A stretch of 64,000 nt of DNA. Origin: Streptomyces zhaozhouensis. Lineage in GTDB: Bacteria > Actinomycetota > Actinomycetes > Streptomycetales > Streptomycetaceae. The notes under the pieces are model-generated. The model was given only the letters and a program-made list of their open reading frames with translations, had not been told where the DNA came from and did not search any database. Positions 33,123 through 40,755 of this stretch are shown here, piece by piece. Every line of letters starts with the position of its first letter. Within the stretch, counting starts at the first letter, position 1. The position numbers and the translations under genes are program-made. The stretch spans positions 62,001 to 126,000 of the forward strand of contig NZ_OCNE01000019.1 of the NCBI RefSeq assembly GCF_900230195.1. The letters run 5' to 3'.

Positions 33123-33970
33123 GCGGTCCGCACGCGGAGGACGGTCAGGCCAGGAGGGCGAGTGTGAACGCGAGGACCGCACCGGGAGCGGACGCCGAGG
33201 CGCCGGCCGGCCGGGGGCCGACGAGGGCGCGGCACCGGGCCCGTTCCCCGATCATCAGCCCGGGGTGGCAGCCGGCGCTGCTGACCGCCGTGCTGGCCGG
33301 CCTGCTGGCGGCGGGCGCGTCCTTCGGGCAGTGGGCGGCGCTGCCGGCGGTGGTGCTGCTCCAGGCGGTGACGGCGGCCGGCTGGTTCCGGCTCAACGGG
33401 ATGTGGCCGGCCCGGCAGGGCATCGTGCTGGCGTTCGCGGGCGGGCTGGCGGCCGACGCCGCCGTGCTGGCGGTGGACGAGGACGACGTGCCGGGGGCGC
33501 TGCTCGGGGTGCTGGGCGTGTGGTTCCTGCTGGTGATCGTGCTCCAGCTGCGGCACCGCGGTTCGTCCGACGAGCGGCTGGACTCACTGACCGCGACCTC
33601 GGCCTCGACGCTGCTGACGGTGGTGGCGGGCGCGCTGCTGGCCGCCGTCGAGGTGTCGGGCGCGGCGGTCGCGGTGGCGGCCGGCGGGGTGGCGGCGGCG
33701 ACGGTGGTGCGGGCGCTGCCGGGGCCGCCGGCGTTGACGTCGCCGCTGGCGCTGGCGGCCGGCTTCGGCGTCGGGGTGTGGGCGAGCGGCCAGGACATCG
33801 GCACGCCGGCGCTCGCGCTGGGCGCGGCCGGCGGGGCGTGCGCCCTGCTCGGGCTGCGGGTCGCCTCCTACGACTTCCCCTCGCGGTTCGTCCACTTCAC
33901 CGCCGGGGTGGCGCTGCCGCTGACGGCGGCGGCGCCGGCGGTCTATCCGCTGGCCGTCGCCCTGCTCTGA
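33119..33970 (+). CDS. Multi-pass membrane protein of unknown function
   Basis: A 283-residue protein overlapping the MoaD/ThiS gene by 4 bp. An N-terminal cytoplasmic stretch (about 1-48, Arg/Ala-rich) is followed by about eight hydrophobic segments from residue 50 to the C-terminus (PALLTAVLAGLLAAGA, LPAVVLLQAVTAAGWF and others), linked by short loops and with no obvious catalytic motif. A start at GTG 33163 is also possible. Family not recognised; it is carried in this position beside glnR and lmeA-like genes. Confidence 0.75.
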   Translation: MSGPHAEDGQARRASVNARTAPGADAEAPAGRGPTRARHRARSPIISPGWQPALLTAVLAGLLAAGASFGQWAALPAVVLLQAVTAAGWFRLNGMWPARQGIVLAFAGGLAADAAVLAVDEDDVPGALLGVLGVWFLLVIVLQLRHRGSSDERLDSLTATSASTLLTVVAGALLAAVEVSGAAVAVAAGGVAAATVVRALPGPPALTSPLALAAGFGVGVWASGQDIGTPALALGAAGGACALLGLRVASYDFPSRFVHFTAGVALPLTAAAPAVYPLAVALL

Positions 33971-33981
33971 CCCGGTCGCGG

Positions 33982-34007
33982 GCCCGCCGGGGGCCGCCCC
34001 GGCGGGC
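33982..34007 (+). terminator. Terminator of the MoaD/ThiS-membrane protein pair
   Basis: GCCCGCCGGGG (33982-33992) and CCCCGGCGGGC (33997-34007) are perfect 11-bp arms with a GCCG loop, 11 bp after the stop codon. Confidence 0.75.
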
Positions 34008-34095
34008 GGTCACCTCCCTGGCGTGTCCCTGGCGAACCGTGTAACGGGCGTGCTGCAAGGAATGGGCGCCCCTGTCTGGTAAGGGTGCTACGGGT

Positions 34096-34101
34096 TAGGC
34101 T
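34096..34101 (+). promoter_or_regulatory. -10 box of the LmeA-like gene
   Basis: TAGGCT on the plus strand, 45 nt before ATG 34147. Confidence 0.4.
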
Positions 34102-34146
34102 CGCGCTGCTTTTCGGACACGTCTTCTCCTGGGGGTTCGCCACCCG

Positions 34147-34869
34147 ATGCGCGCACTGCGAATAAGCCTGATCGTGGTCGTGGTCCTGGCCGTGCTGGCC
34201 ACGATCGCCGACCGGGTCGCGCTCTACGTGACCCAGAACGAGGTGGCCTCCCGCGTCCAGGACCGGCTCGACCTGGAGCACGAGCCGAGCGTGTCGATCA
34301 AGGGCATCCCGTTTCTCACCCAGGTCTTCGACAGCGAGCTGGGCCACGTGGACCTGGGCGTGAAGTCGTACATCGCCACGGTCGACGACCAGGAGCTGAG
34401 CATCCAGAATCTGGACGTCGAACTGGACGACGTCGAGCTGACCGGGGGCTTCACCGAGGCGACGGCGGCGACCGCGCACGGCGAGGGGATCATCAGCTAC
34501 ACCGAACTGACCCGCGCCTACGGCGAGTTGCTGGCGTTGAGCGGCAACGGCTTCGGCGTGGAGTTCGAGTACGCCGGCGACGGGCGGCTGCTGCTGGTGC
34601 TCCAGGCGAGCGCGCTCGGCCAGACGCTGGACGTCGGCGAGGTGTCCGGCGAGGTCAACCTGGAGGGCGACAAGGTCTCCCTCACGGTCGACGAGGACGC
34701 GCTGCCCGACCTCCCCGACGAGGACATGCGCCGGGCGGCGCAGGAGCAGATCAACCAGGAGCGGACCATCGCCGGCCTGCCGGAGGGGCTCTCCCTGACC
34801 AGCCTGGAGCCCACGGAGGAGGGCGTGCGGGTCGTGGTGGACGGCGAGAACGTGCGCGTGAGCGGGTAG
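34147..34869 (+). CDS. LmeA-like phospholipid-binding protein (DUF2993)
   Basis: A 240-residue protein with an uncleaved or cleaved signal at 1-25 (ISLIVVVVLAVLATIADRVALY), then beta-rich DUF2993 sequence: VSIKGIPFLTQVFDSELGHVDLG, LTGGFTEATAATAHGEGIISYTELT and GLPEGLSLTSLEPTEEGVRVVVDG. In mycobacteria LmeA binds phospholipids and supports lipomannan maturation, and its gene is also close to glnR. The exact role in Streptomyces is unknown. Confidence 0.85.
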   Translation: MRALRISLIVVVVLAVLATIADRVALYVTQNEVASRVQDRLDLEHEPSVSIKGIPFLTQVFDSELGHVDLGVKSYIATVDDQELSIQNLDVELDDVELTGGFTEATAATAHGEGIISYTELTRAYGELLALSGNGFGVEFEYAGDGRLLLVLQASALGQTLDVGEVSGEVNLEGDKVSLTVDEDALPDLPDEDMRRAAQEQINQERTIAGLPEGLSLTSLEPTEEGVRVVVDGENVRVSG

Positions 34870-35057
34870 CTCGCGGCGGCGCTTGGCGCTGCGCCGCTTG
34901 GCGCTTGGCGACAGCGGTGGGGGGTGGTGGCGGCGGGTGGTCGTCCTCGGCCCGCCACTCAGCATTCGCGCAGTTCCCCGCGCCCCCGAGGCCGACGCGG
35001 GGGGCCCGCCGCCCAGCCACAGCCGGCAGCCCGCCCGGAGGGTCTGGGGCTGGGCGT
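34870..35057. other. Intergenic region with a half palindromic module
   Basis: No gene seen. GCGCAGTTCCCCGCGCCCC at 34968-34986, preceded by CGGCCCGCCACTCAGCATTC, is a left arm of the dispersed module; the right arm is missing. Upstream is a CGCTTGGCG-type direct repeat (about 34880-34910). Confidence 0.6.
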
Positions 35058-35090
35058 CCGCATGGCAGACAGTGCTGTCTCAACATGCGG
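35058..35090 (+). promoter_or_regulatory. Nested inverted repeat before the sulfurtransferase leader
   Basis: Outer arms CCGCATG (35058-35064) and CATGCGG (35084-35090) enclose inner arms AGACAG (35067-35072) and CTGTCT (35075-35080). The 2-bp centre is too tight for an RNA hairpin loop, so a DNA operator is more likely. It lies 45 bp before the leader peptide. Confidence 0.55.
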
Positions 35091-35134
35091 AAGGCCGGTG
35101 ACACGGCCCCCGGACGCTCCGTACGATCGCGGGC

Positions 35135-35236
35135 ATGATGCGGCAGGCGACGGGCACCCCCGCCGGGGGGCTCACCAAGCGGCGCGCGGTGGATCTCTGC
35201 CGCGTCTCGGCCATGCTCTGTCGTCGCCCCGGCTGA
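35135..35236 (+). CDS. Cysteine-type regulatory leader peptide
   Basis: A 33-residue peptide (or 32 from the second ATG at 35138) ending LTKRRAVDLCRVSAMLCRRPG. This RRxVDLCRVxxxLC ending is the pattern I recall for actinobacterial leader peptides upstream of sulfur-assimilation genes. Ribosome stalling at the two Cys codons (TGC, TGT) would sense cysteine supply. The stop lies 120 bp before the sulfurtransferase gene, and that gap contains GCGCAC/GTGCGC-type inverted repeats that could form alternative structures. Confidence 0.75.
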   Translation: MMRQATGTPAGGLTKRRAVDLCRVSAMLCRRPG

Positions 35237-35356
35237 TCCCACGCCCCCTCTCCGCCGCGCCCGCGCACACGCTCACCCGTGCGCCCCGCGCCCTTCGACG
35301 CGCGCGTGCGCCCCTGCGGCAGCCCTTTTCCGCCTCATTCGCCCAAGGAGAACCGC

Positions 35357-36196
35357 ATGAGCCGCAGTGACGTCCTGGTGGACGCCGACTGGGTCCAGGC
35401 CCACCTCGACGACCCGAAGGTCGTGCTCGTGGAAGTCGACGAGGACACCTCGGCCTACGAGAAGAACCACATCAGGAACGCGATCCGGATCGACTGGAAG
35501 CAGGAGCTCCAGGACCCGGTCCGCCGCGACTTCGTCGACCAGGAGGGCTTCGAGAAGCTGCTCTCCGCCAAGGGCGTCGCCAACGACGACACCGTGGTCC
35601 TCTACGGCGGCAACAACAACTGGTTCGCCGCCTACGCCTACTGGTACTTCAAGCTCTACGGCCACGCGGACGTCCGCCTGCTGGACGGCGGCCGCAAGAA
35701 GTGGGAGCTGGACTCGCGCGACCTGGTCGCCGAGGTGCCGACCCGCGCCGCCACCGAGTACCGGGCGCAGCCGCAGGACACCTCGATCCGCGCGTTCCGC
35801 GACGAGGTCGTCGCCGCCATCGGCGTGCAGAACCTCGTCGACGTGCGCTCCCCCGACGAGTTCAGCGGCAAGCTGCTCGCCCCGGCGCACCTGCCGCAGG
35901 AGCAGTCCCAGGTGGGCGGGCACATCCCGAGCGCCCGCAACGTTCCCTGGTCCAAGTCGGCCAACGACGACGGCACGTTCCGTTCCGACGAGGAGCTGAC
36001 GGAGCTGTACCAGGGCGAGGGCGTGGACCCGGCCAAGGACACCATCGCCTACTGCCGCATCGGCGAGCGCTCCGCGCACACCTGGTTCGTGCTGCACGAG
36101 CTTCTCGGCCAGCCCAATGTGAAGAACTACGACGGCTCCTGGACCGAGTACGGCTCACTCGTCGGCGTCCCGGTGGAGACCGGCCCGGCCAAGTGA
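35357..36196 (+). CDS. cysA: Thiosulfate sulfurtransferase (rhodanese)
   Basis: A 279-residue protein with two rhodanese domains (about 1-135 and 150-279). The second carries the active-site Cys in YCRIGERSAH at about 231-241. It moves sulfane sulfur, for example from thiosulfate to thiols. The start is fixed by AAGGAG before ATG 35357. Upstream are the cysteine leader peptide and nested operator; downstream the DUF1416/SseC gene follows after 44 bp. Mycobacterial cysA2-sseC2 has the same order. Confidence 0.9.
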   Translation: MSRSDVLVDADWVQAHLDDPKVVLVEVDEDTSAYEKNHIRNAIRIDWKQELQDPVRRDFVDQEGFEKLLSAKGVANDDTVVLYGGNNNWFAAYAYWYFKLYGHADVRLLDGGRKKWELDSRDLVAEVPTRAATEYRAQPQDTSIRAFRDEVVAAIGVQNLVDVRSPDEFSGKLLAPAHLPQEQSQVGGHIPSARNVPWSKSANDDGTFRSDEELTELYQGEGVDPAKDTIAYCRIGERSAHTWFVLHELLGQPNVKNYDGSWTEYGSLVGVPVETGPAK

Positions 36197-36240
36197 CCGG
36201 CCGCGTCCGACAGGGAACGTGAGGGAAGAGGGGAACAGCC

Positions 36241-36528
36241 ATGTGCGGAGCGAAGGCCGGCGGCCCGGACGCCAGCGGCGTCAAGGCCGGTGAGACCACC
36301 ATCCAGGGCTCGGTGACCAGGGACGGCGAGCCGGTCACCGGGTATGTCCGACTGCTGGACGCCACCGGGGAGTTCACCGCCGAGGTGCCGACCTCGGCGA
36401 CCGGACAGTTCCGGTTCTACGCGGCCGAGGGCACCTGGACCGTCCGGGCGCTGGTGCCCGGCGGCACCGCCGACCGCAGCGTCGTCGCCCGGCAGGGCGG
36501 CCTGACGGAGGTCAGCATCGCCGTCTGA
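36241..36528 (+). CDS. sseC: DUF1416 protein, SseC-like
   Basis: A 95-residue protein starting MCGAKAGG and rich in beta strands (VTGYVRLLDATGEFTAEV, GQFRFYAAEGTWTVRAL), typical of DUF1416. The conserved Cys2 is its only cysteine. It always accompanies the CysA-type sulfurtransferase in actinobacteria and is named SseC in mycobacteria; its biochemical role is unknown. It has a Shine-Dalgarno (GAGGGAAGAGGGG) and is cotranscribed with cysA. Confidence 0.88.
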   Translation: MCGAKAGGPDASGVKAGETTIQGSVTRDGEPVTGYVRLLDATGEFTAEVPTSATGQFRFYAAEGTWTVRALVPGGTADRSVVARQGGLTEVSIAV

Positions 36529-36571
36529 GCGGACCCGCCGTCCGGCGGACAGGCGTCCCGCGGACACACCG

Positions 36572-36600
36572 AGGCCGCGCCCCGTTGTCGGGCGCGGCCT
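36572..36600. terminator. Terminator after cysA-sseC
   Basis: AGGCCGCGCCC (36572-36582) and GGGCGCGGCCT (36590-36600) are perfect 11-bp arms with a 7-nt loop, followed by CTTCGTCTCC. It separates sseC from the convergent dsrE-like gene. Confidence 0.8.
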
Positions 36601-36669
36601 CTTCGTCTCCCCGTTGGATGTTGCCCCGTGCTCGGTCGCCGGCGTTCCTTGTCCTGCGGCTCGGGCCGG

Positions 36670-37032
36670 TCAGTAGACCAGGGCCCGTACGCCTTCGGGC
36701 ATGATCTCGCTCACGAAGACCTGTGCTCCGGCAATGCGTACCCCCTCCATCACGTCGTCCTCCGTGATTCCCCTGCGCGCCGCGCACTGCGTGCACAGGG
36801 TCACGCGGCCACCGGCCTGGACGGTCTCGATCAACTCAGGCAGCGGAGCCGCGTGCGGCAGCTGGAACTCCGCGGCCCGGTCGGGCAGCGCGAACCAGGC
36901 CGACTCCCCGGTCAGCCACAGCGAGACCTCCACCCCGCTGGCCGCGGCCACCGCGGCCACCGTGAACGCCTGCGAGCAACGCTCGGGGGCGTCCGCCCCC
37001 GCCGTCACCTTCACCACCAGCTTCTGAGCCAT
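36670..37032 (-). CDS. DsrE family protein
   Basis: A 120-residue DsrE/TusD-fold protein. Seen: VVKVTAGADAPERCSQAFTVAAVA at the N-terminus, VSLWLTGESAW, and a Cys pair in LCTQCAARRGI at about 79-89 that could carry persulfide sulfur. DsrE/TusD proteins relay sulfur between carriers, which fits the neighbouring sulfurtransferase and zinc-ribbon genes. It is convergent with sseC, and the 27-residue zinc ribbon gene lies 30 bp upstream on the same strand. Confidence 0.82.
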   Translation of the reverse strand: MAQKLVVKVTAGADAPERCSQAFTVAAVAAASGVEVSLWLTGESAWFALPDRAAEFQLPHAAPLPELIETVQAGGRVTLCTQCAARRGITEDDVMEGVRIAGAQVFVSEIMPEGVRALVY

Positions 37033-37062
37033 GGGACCACCGTAGCCGGGCGGGTCCCGGGG

Positions 37063-37146
37063 CTAGCGAGTCGTGCCGCAGGTAGCGCAGACCCAGTCTC
37101 CCTGCGGACCCTGATACATGGTCCCGCCACAATTTGGACAACTCAT
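37063..37146 (-). CDS. 27-residue zinc-ribbon microprotein
   Basis: Encodes a 27-residue protein with CPNC (residues 3-6) and CATC (residues 20-23), a complete four-cysteine zinc ribbon with a 13-residue loop, ending GTTR. It has a good Shine-Dalgarno (GGAAAGGATG) and ATG 37146. It lies just upstream of the dsrE-like gene on the same strand, so they are probably cotranscribed. Function unknown; a small zinc protein or metal buffer is likely. Too short for usual gene finding. Confidence 0.72.
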   Translation of the reverse strand: MSCPNCGGTMYQGPQGDWVCATCGTTR

Positions 37147-37363
37147 GATCACATCCTTTCCACGCGCTTAGACGCGAGAATGGCCAAACACGTTCAGTCG
37201 CGGTGATCACAAAACGGTCAAGACGTCCCCGGGCGCGTGCGTCTCACCGCGCGCCTCACCGTGCGCCTCAAGCGGCCCACCTCCCGAAGCTGCCCAGGAG
37301 CGTGGCCACTAGACTCGGCCGGGAACGTTCTTCACATCCGGCGCCGAGCGCAAGGAGCTCCCC

Positions 37364-37465
37364 GTGCTTGAGGCATTCTTCATCACCCTGATGGTCCTAG
37401 TGGCCGTCGGCACCACCGCGTTCACCGGGCTGGTCGTGGTGAAGCTCTACCAGGGACAGCGCTGA
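37364..37465 (+). CDS. 33-residue single-pass membrane microprotein
   Basis: GTG 37364, preceded by AAGGAG, starts a 33-residue product that is nearly all hydrophobic (LEAFFITLMVLVAVGTTAFTGLVVV) with a short cytoplasmic end KLYQGQR. It is a single transmembrane helix. The stop lies 2 bp before the nitrobindin-like gene, so the two are translationally coupled. Function unknown; it may anchor or regulate a partner. Confidence 0.7.
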   Translation: MLEAFFITLMVLVAVGTTAFTGLVVVKLYQGQR

Positions 37466-37467
37466 CC

Positions 37468-38031
37468 ATGATCGAGATCCCCTCCGATCTCAACCCGTCA
37501 CTGGTCCCGCTCGCCTTCCTCCTCGGCACCTGGCAGGGCGCCGGCGTCGCCGACTTCCCGGGCGACGAGGCGAGCAACTTCGGGCAGCAGGTCACGTTCA
37601 GCCACGACGGCCGTGACTTCCTGGAGTACACCGCGCGCTCCTGGCGGCTCGACGAGGCCGGCGAGCGCAAGGCGCCGCTGGAGACCGAGCACGGTTTCTG
37701 GCGGATCGACGCCGAGCGCAGGATCGAGGCGGTGCTGGTGCGCGACCAGGGCGTCGTCGAGGTCTGGTACGGCGAACTGGCCGACGGCAAGCCGCAGATC
37801 GACCTGGCCACGGACGCCATCGCCCGCACCCAGGCCAGCCCGCCCTACGCCGGCGGCAAACGGCTCTACGGGTACGTCAACGGCGACCTGATGTGGGTCG
37901 GCGAGAAGGCCACCCCCGAGGTGCCGCTCCGCCCCTACATGTCGGCCCAGTTGAAGAAGGCGGTCGACCCACGGGAGTGGATCGGCGACCTGAAGGACCT
38001 CCCGGACGACGGGATCGCCTTCTTCAAGTGA
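37468..38031 (+). CDS. Nitrobindin-like heme-binding beta-barrel (FABP family)
   Basis: A 187-residue protein with the family start LVPLAFLLGTWQGAGVADFPG and a ten-stranded barrel pattern ending KRLYGYVNGDLMWVGEKATP. Homologues in mycobacteria (Rv0813c type) and plants bind heme and isomerise peroxynitrite to nitrate. It is coupled to the upstream 33-residue membrane microprotein. A GTGAGCGGGTTCTTCGAG direct repeat follows the stop. Confidence 0.85.
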   Translation: MIEIPSDLNPSLVPLAFLLGTWQGAGVADFPGDEASNFGQQVTFSHDGRDFLEYTARSWRLDEAGERKAPLETEHGFWRIDAERRIEAVLVRDQGVVEVWYGELADGKPQIDLATDAIARTQASPPYAGGKRLYGYVNGDLMWVGEKATPEVPLRPYMSAQLKKAVDPREWIGDLKDLPDDGIAFFK

Positions 38032-38080
38032 GCGGGTTCTTCGAGCTTCGGGTGAGCGGGTTCTTCGAGTGAGCGGGCGC

Positions 38081-38098
38081 GGGCCCCTTCCGGGGCCC
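38081..38098. terminator. Hairpin between the nitrobindin-like gene and the SDR gene
   Basis: GGGCCCC (38081-38087), loop TTCC, GGGGCCC (38092-38098), between convergent genes. Confidence 0.6.
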
Positions 38099-38106
38099 GA
38101 CGCGGC

Positions 38107-38865
38107 TCAGGGCGTGCGCAGCGCGCCGCCGTCCACCGGGACCGTGGTGCCGGTCACATAGCCGGCGGCCGGCGACAGCAGGAACGCGGCGACCCGACCG
38201 AACTCCGCCGGCTCCCCGTAGCGGCCCAACGGGATGGCCCCCTTGGTGCGCCGCCGCGCCTCCGGGTCGGCGGCGGCGTCCAGCTCGCGGGTGCGGTCCG
38301 TCGCGATCCGCCCCGGCAGCAGACCCAGCACCCGCACCCCGCGCGGCCCGAACTCGTCGGACATGTCCTTGGCGACCATGGCGAGCCCGGGGCGCAACCC
38401 GTTGGAGATGCCGAGACCGTTGATCGGCGAACGGGCCGAGCTGGAGAGCACCAGGCCCAACGCCCCGCCCTCCCCCTCGGCCAGCGCGCCCGCGAAGGTG
38501 CGCGCCGCGCGCACCGCCCCGAGAAAGACGCTCTCGAACGCGGACCGCCACTGCGCGTCGGTGACGGCGGCGGCCGTCCCCGGCGGCGGACCGCCGACGG
38601 AGATCAGCGCCCCGTCGCAGCGGCCGAAGCGCTCGCCGGCCAGCGCCAGCAGCCGCTCGGGGGTCTCGGGGGCGGCGAGGTCGGCGGCCAGTCCCGCGGC
38701 GTTCTCCTCCCCCAGCCCGGCCACCGCGCCGGCCACGGCCTCCGCGCCGCGCGAGGCCACGACCACGCGGGCGCCCTCGGCGACCAGCGCCTCGGCCGTC
38801 GCCCGGCCCAGCCCCCTGGTGCCGCCGGTCACCACGTAGACGCGGTCGCTCAGTCCCAGATCCAT
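38107..38865 (-). CDS. Atypical short-chain dehydrogenase
   Basis: A 252-residue Rossmann protein with cofactor loop TGGTRGLG at about 14-21 and ISVGGPP. The catalytic Tyr-x-x-x-Lys is not present: the aligned stretch reads ISNGLRPGLAMVAK, with Ser and Arg in those positions. It belongs to the atypical SDR group that lacks the catalytic Tyr and is often of unknown function. The C-terminus YVTGTTVPVDGG is normal. Convergent with the nitrobindin-like gene and divergent from nur. Confidence 0.82.
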   Translation of the reverse strand: MDLGLSDRVYVVTGGTRGLGRATAEALVAEGARVVVASRGAEAVAGAVAGLGEENAAGLAADLAAPETPERLLALAGERFGRCDGALISVGGPPPGTAAAVTDAQWRSAFESVFLGAVRAARTFAGALAEGEGGALGLVLSSSARSPINGLGISNGLRPGLAMVAKDMSDEFGPRGVRVLGLLPGRIATDRTRELDAAADPEARRRTKGAIPLGRYGEPAEFGRVAAFLLSPAAGYVTGTTVPVDGGALRTP

Positions 38866-39058
38866 CGCACACCATCCCCTGTCGTCGCGGGCATCTCGTC
38901 GTGGCGCACCACTATGCCCTTCCCGGGCGGCGTTCCTTACGGCGGTTTGACGTCGGTGGGAGCAGGATGGGTCATGCCTCCTCGCACGGACCCCGTCGTT
39001 TCCCCTCGCACGGGGTCCGTGCCCCCCTCGCGGGCGCCGCGCGCCCGTTCTCCCCTTC

Positions 39059-39064
39059 TACACT
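39059..39064 (+). promoter_or_regulatory. -10 box of leaderless nur
   Basis: TACACT ends 7 nt before GTG 39072. This supports starting nur at 39072 rather than at the adjacent GTG 39075. Confidence 0.5.
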
Positions 39065-39071
39065 GGGCCAC

Positions 39072-39542
39072 GTGGTGAGCACCGACTGGCAGGACGATCT
39101 CCGCAGCCGCGGCTACCGGCTGACGCCCCAGCGTCAGCTGGTGCTGGAGGCCGTCGACAGGCTGGACCACTCCACGCCCGAGGACATCCTGGCCGAGGTC
39201 CGCAAGACCGCCGGCGGGGTCAACATCTCGACGGTCTACCGGACGTTGGAGCTGCTGGAGGAGCTGGGCCTCGTCTCCCACGCGCACATCGGGCACGGCG
39301 CCCCGACGTACCACCTGGCGGAGCGCCACGACCACCTGCATCTGATGTGCCGGGACTGCGAGCGGGTCATCGAGGCCGAGCTGGGGCTGGCCGAGCCGTT
39401 CGCCGACGCGCTCCGCGAGCGGTTCGGCTTCGAGACGGACCTCCGCCACTTCGCCATCTTCGGCCGCTGCGGTCGCTGCGCCGGCGTCGACGCTGACGCT
39501 GGCGCCGCGGACGACAGCCCACCTGGTCGGCCAGGACCGTAG
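39072..39542 (+). CDS. nur: Nickel-responsive Fur-family regulator Nur
   Basis: A 156-residue Fur-family protein closely matching Streptomyces coelicolor Nur, which represses nickel uptake and sodF when nickel is high. Seen: STDWQDDLRSRGYRLTPQRQ at the N-terminus, winged helix NISTVYRTLELLEELGLV, the His-rich metal site HDHLHLMCRDC, a second site at RHFAIF and CGRC near the end. The product ends with an acidic tail. A palindromic module follows. Confidence 0.92.
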   Translation: MVSTDWQDDLRSRGYRLTPQRQLVLEAVDRLDHSTPEDILAEVRKTAGGVNISTVYRTLELLEELGLVSHAHIGHGAPTYHLAERHDHLHLMCRDCERVIEAELGLAEPFADALRERFGFETDLRHFAIFGRCGRCAGVDADAGAADDSPPGRPGP

Positions 39543-39700
39543 TCGCCTGCGGCCCGCCACGGATGCACCGCGCAGTTCCCCGCGCCCCTGACGGGGCACC
39601 TGCCGGCACCTGACCGACCACGCCAGCCCCATCAAGGGGCGCGGGGAACTGCGCGAGCAACCACACACCGGGCCGCACCCGACAACGGGCGGAAGGGGCC
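39543..39700. repeat. Palindromic module between nur and ygfZ
   Basis: Perfect 19-bp arms: GCGCAGTTCCCCGCGCCCC at 39570-39588 and the exact reverse complement at 39636-39654, 47 bp apart. Flanks are GCCCGCCACGGATGCACC before and GAGCAACCACACACCGGG after. No gene is seen in this interval. Confidence 0.88.
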
Positions 39701-39737
39701 GCTTCCGTGGTCGCCCCGGTCAAGCCGAGCGGCAGCG

Positions 39738-39743
39738 TACTGT
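39738..39743 (+). promoter_or_regulatory. -10 box of leaderless ygfZ
   Basis: TACTGT ends 6 nt before ATG 39750. Confidence 0.45.
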
Positions 39744-39749
39744 GGACGC

Positions 39750-40724
39750 ATGTCGTCGTACGCCAGTCCCCTGTTGGAGCTGCCCGGCGCCGTCGCCGCG
39801 CGGGAGCCGGATCTCGGGGTCGCCGCCCACTACGGCGATCTCTTCCGTGAACAGCGCGCGCTGGCGAAAGGCGAGGGGCTGGTCGACCTCTCGCACCGCG
39901 AGGTGGTCTCGGTCACCGGGCCCGACCGGCTGAGCTGGCTGCATCTGCTGCTCACCCAGCACGTGGAACGGCTCGCGCCGGGCCAGGCGACCGAGGCGTT
40001 GATCCTCTCCGCCAAGGGCCACATCGAGCACGTGCTCTATCTCGTGGACGACGGCGAGACGACCTGGGCGCACACCGAGCCCGGCGCCGCCGCCGCGCTG
40101 CTCGCGTATCTGGAGAGCATGAAGTTCTTCTACCGGGTGGAAGTCGCCGACCGGACGGCCGAGTTCGCCGTCGTGCACCTGCCGGCCGGGTCGATCGCGG
40201 AGGCGCCCGCCGGGGCGCCGGTGCGCGAGACGCCGCACGGGCGCGACGTCTTCCTGCCGCGCGGCGAGCTGCCCGCGTTCGCCGAGGCGAACGGCCCCGC
40301 GATCGGGGTGCTGGCGTACGAGGCGCTGCGCGTGGAGGGGCACCGGCCGCGGCTGGGTCTTGAGACCGACCACCGGACCATCCCGCACGAGCTTGGCTGG
40401 CTGGATACCGCGGTCCATCTGCAGAAGGGCTGCTACCGGGGCCAGGAGACCGTCGCCCGGGTGCAGAACCTGGGCCGGCCGCCGCGTCGGCTCGTCTTTC
40501 TGCACCTGGACGGCAGCGAGGTGACGCTGCCCGAGCCTGGCGCCCCGGTGCGGCTGGCGGCGGACGGGCCGGAGGGCCGGGAGCTGGGGCGGGTCACCAC
40601 CTCGGCGCGCCACCACGAGCTGGGCCCGATCGCGCTCGCCGTGATCAAGCGGAACGTGCCGGGCGACGCCCCGCTGCTGGCCGACGCGACGCCGGCGGCC
40701 CAGGAAGTGGTCGTCGCCCCCTGA
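39750..40724 (+). CDS. ygfZ: Folate-binding iron-sulfur assembly protein YgfZ/CAF17
   Basis: A 324-residue protein of the GcvT-like YgfZ family, which uses folate to help insert or repair iron-sulfur clusters. Seen: the family signature KGCYRGQETVAR with the conserved Cys at about residue 230, DRLSWLHLLLTQHVERL near the N-terminus, and FLHLDGS in the C-terminal barrel. It is convergent with dtd. Confidence 0.9.
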   Translation: MSSYASPLLELPGAVAAREPDLGVAAHYGDLFREQRALAKGEGLVDLSHREVVSVTGPDRLSWLHLLLTQHVERLAPGQATEALILSAKGHIEHVLYLVDDGETTWAHTEPGAAAALLAYLESMKFFYRVEVADRTAEFAVVHLPAGSIAEAPAGAPVRETPHGRDVFLPRGELPAFAEANGPAIGVLAYEALRVEGHRPRLGLETDHRTIPHELGWLDTAVHLQKGCYRGQETVARVQNLGRPPRRLVFLHLDGSEVTLPEPGAPVRLAADGPEGRELGRVTTSARHHELGPIALAVIKRNVPGDAPLLADATPAAQEVVVAP

Positions 40725-40755
40725 CGCCGGGGGCGGCCGGCCGGCTGCCCGGCGG

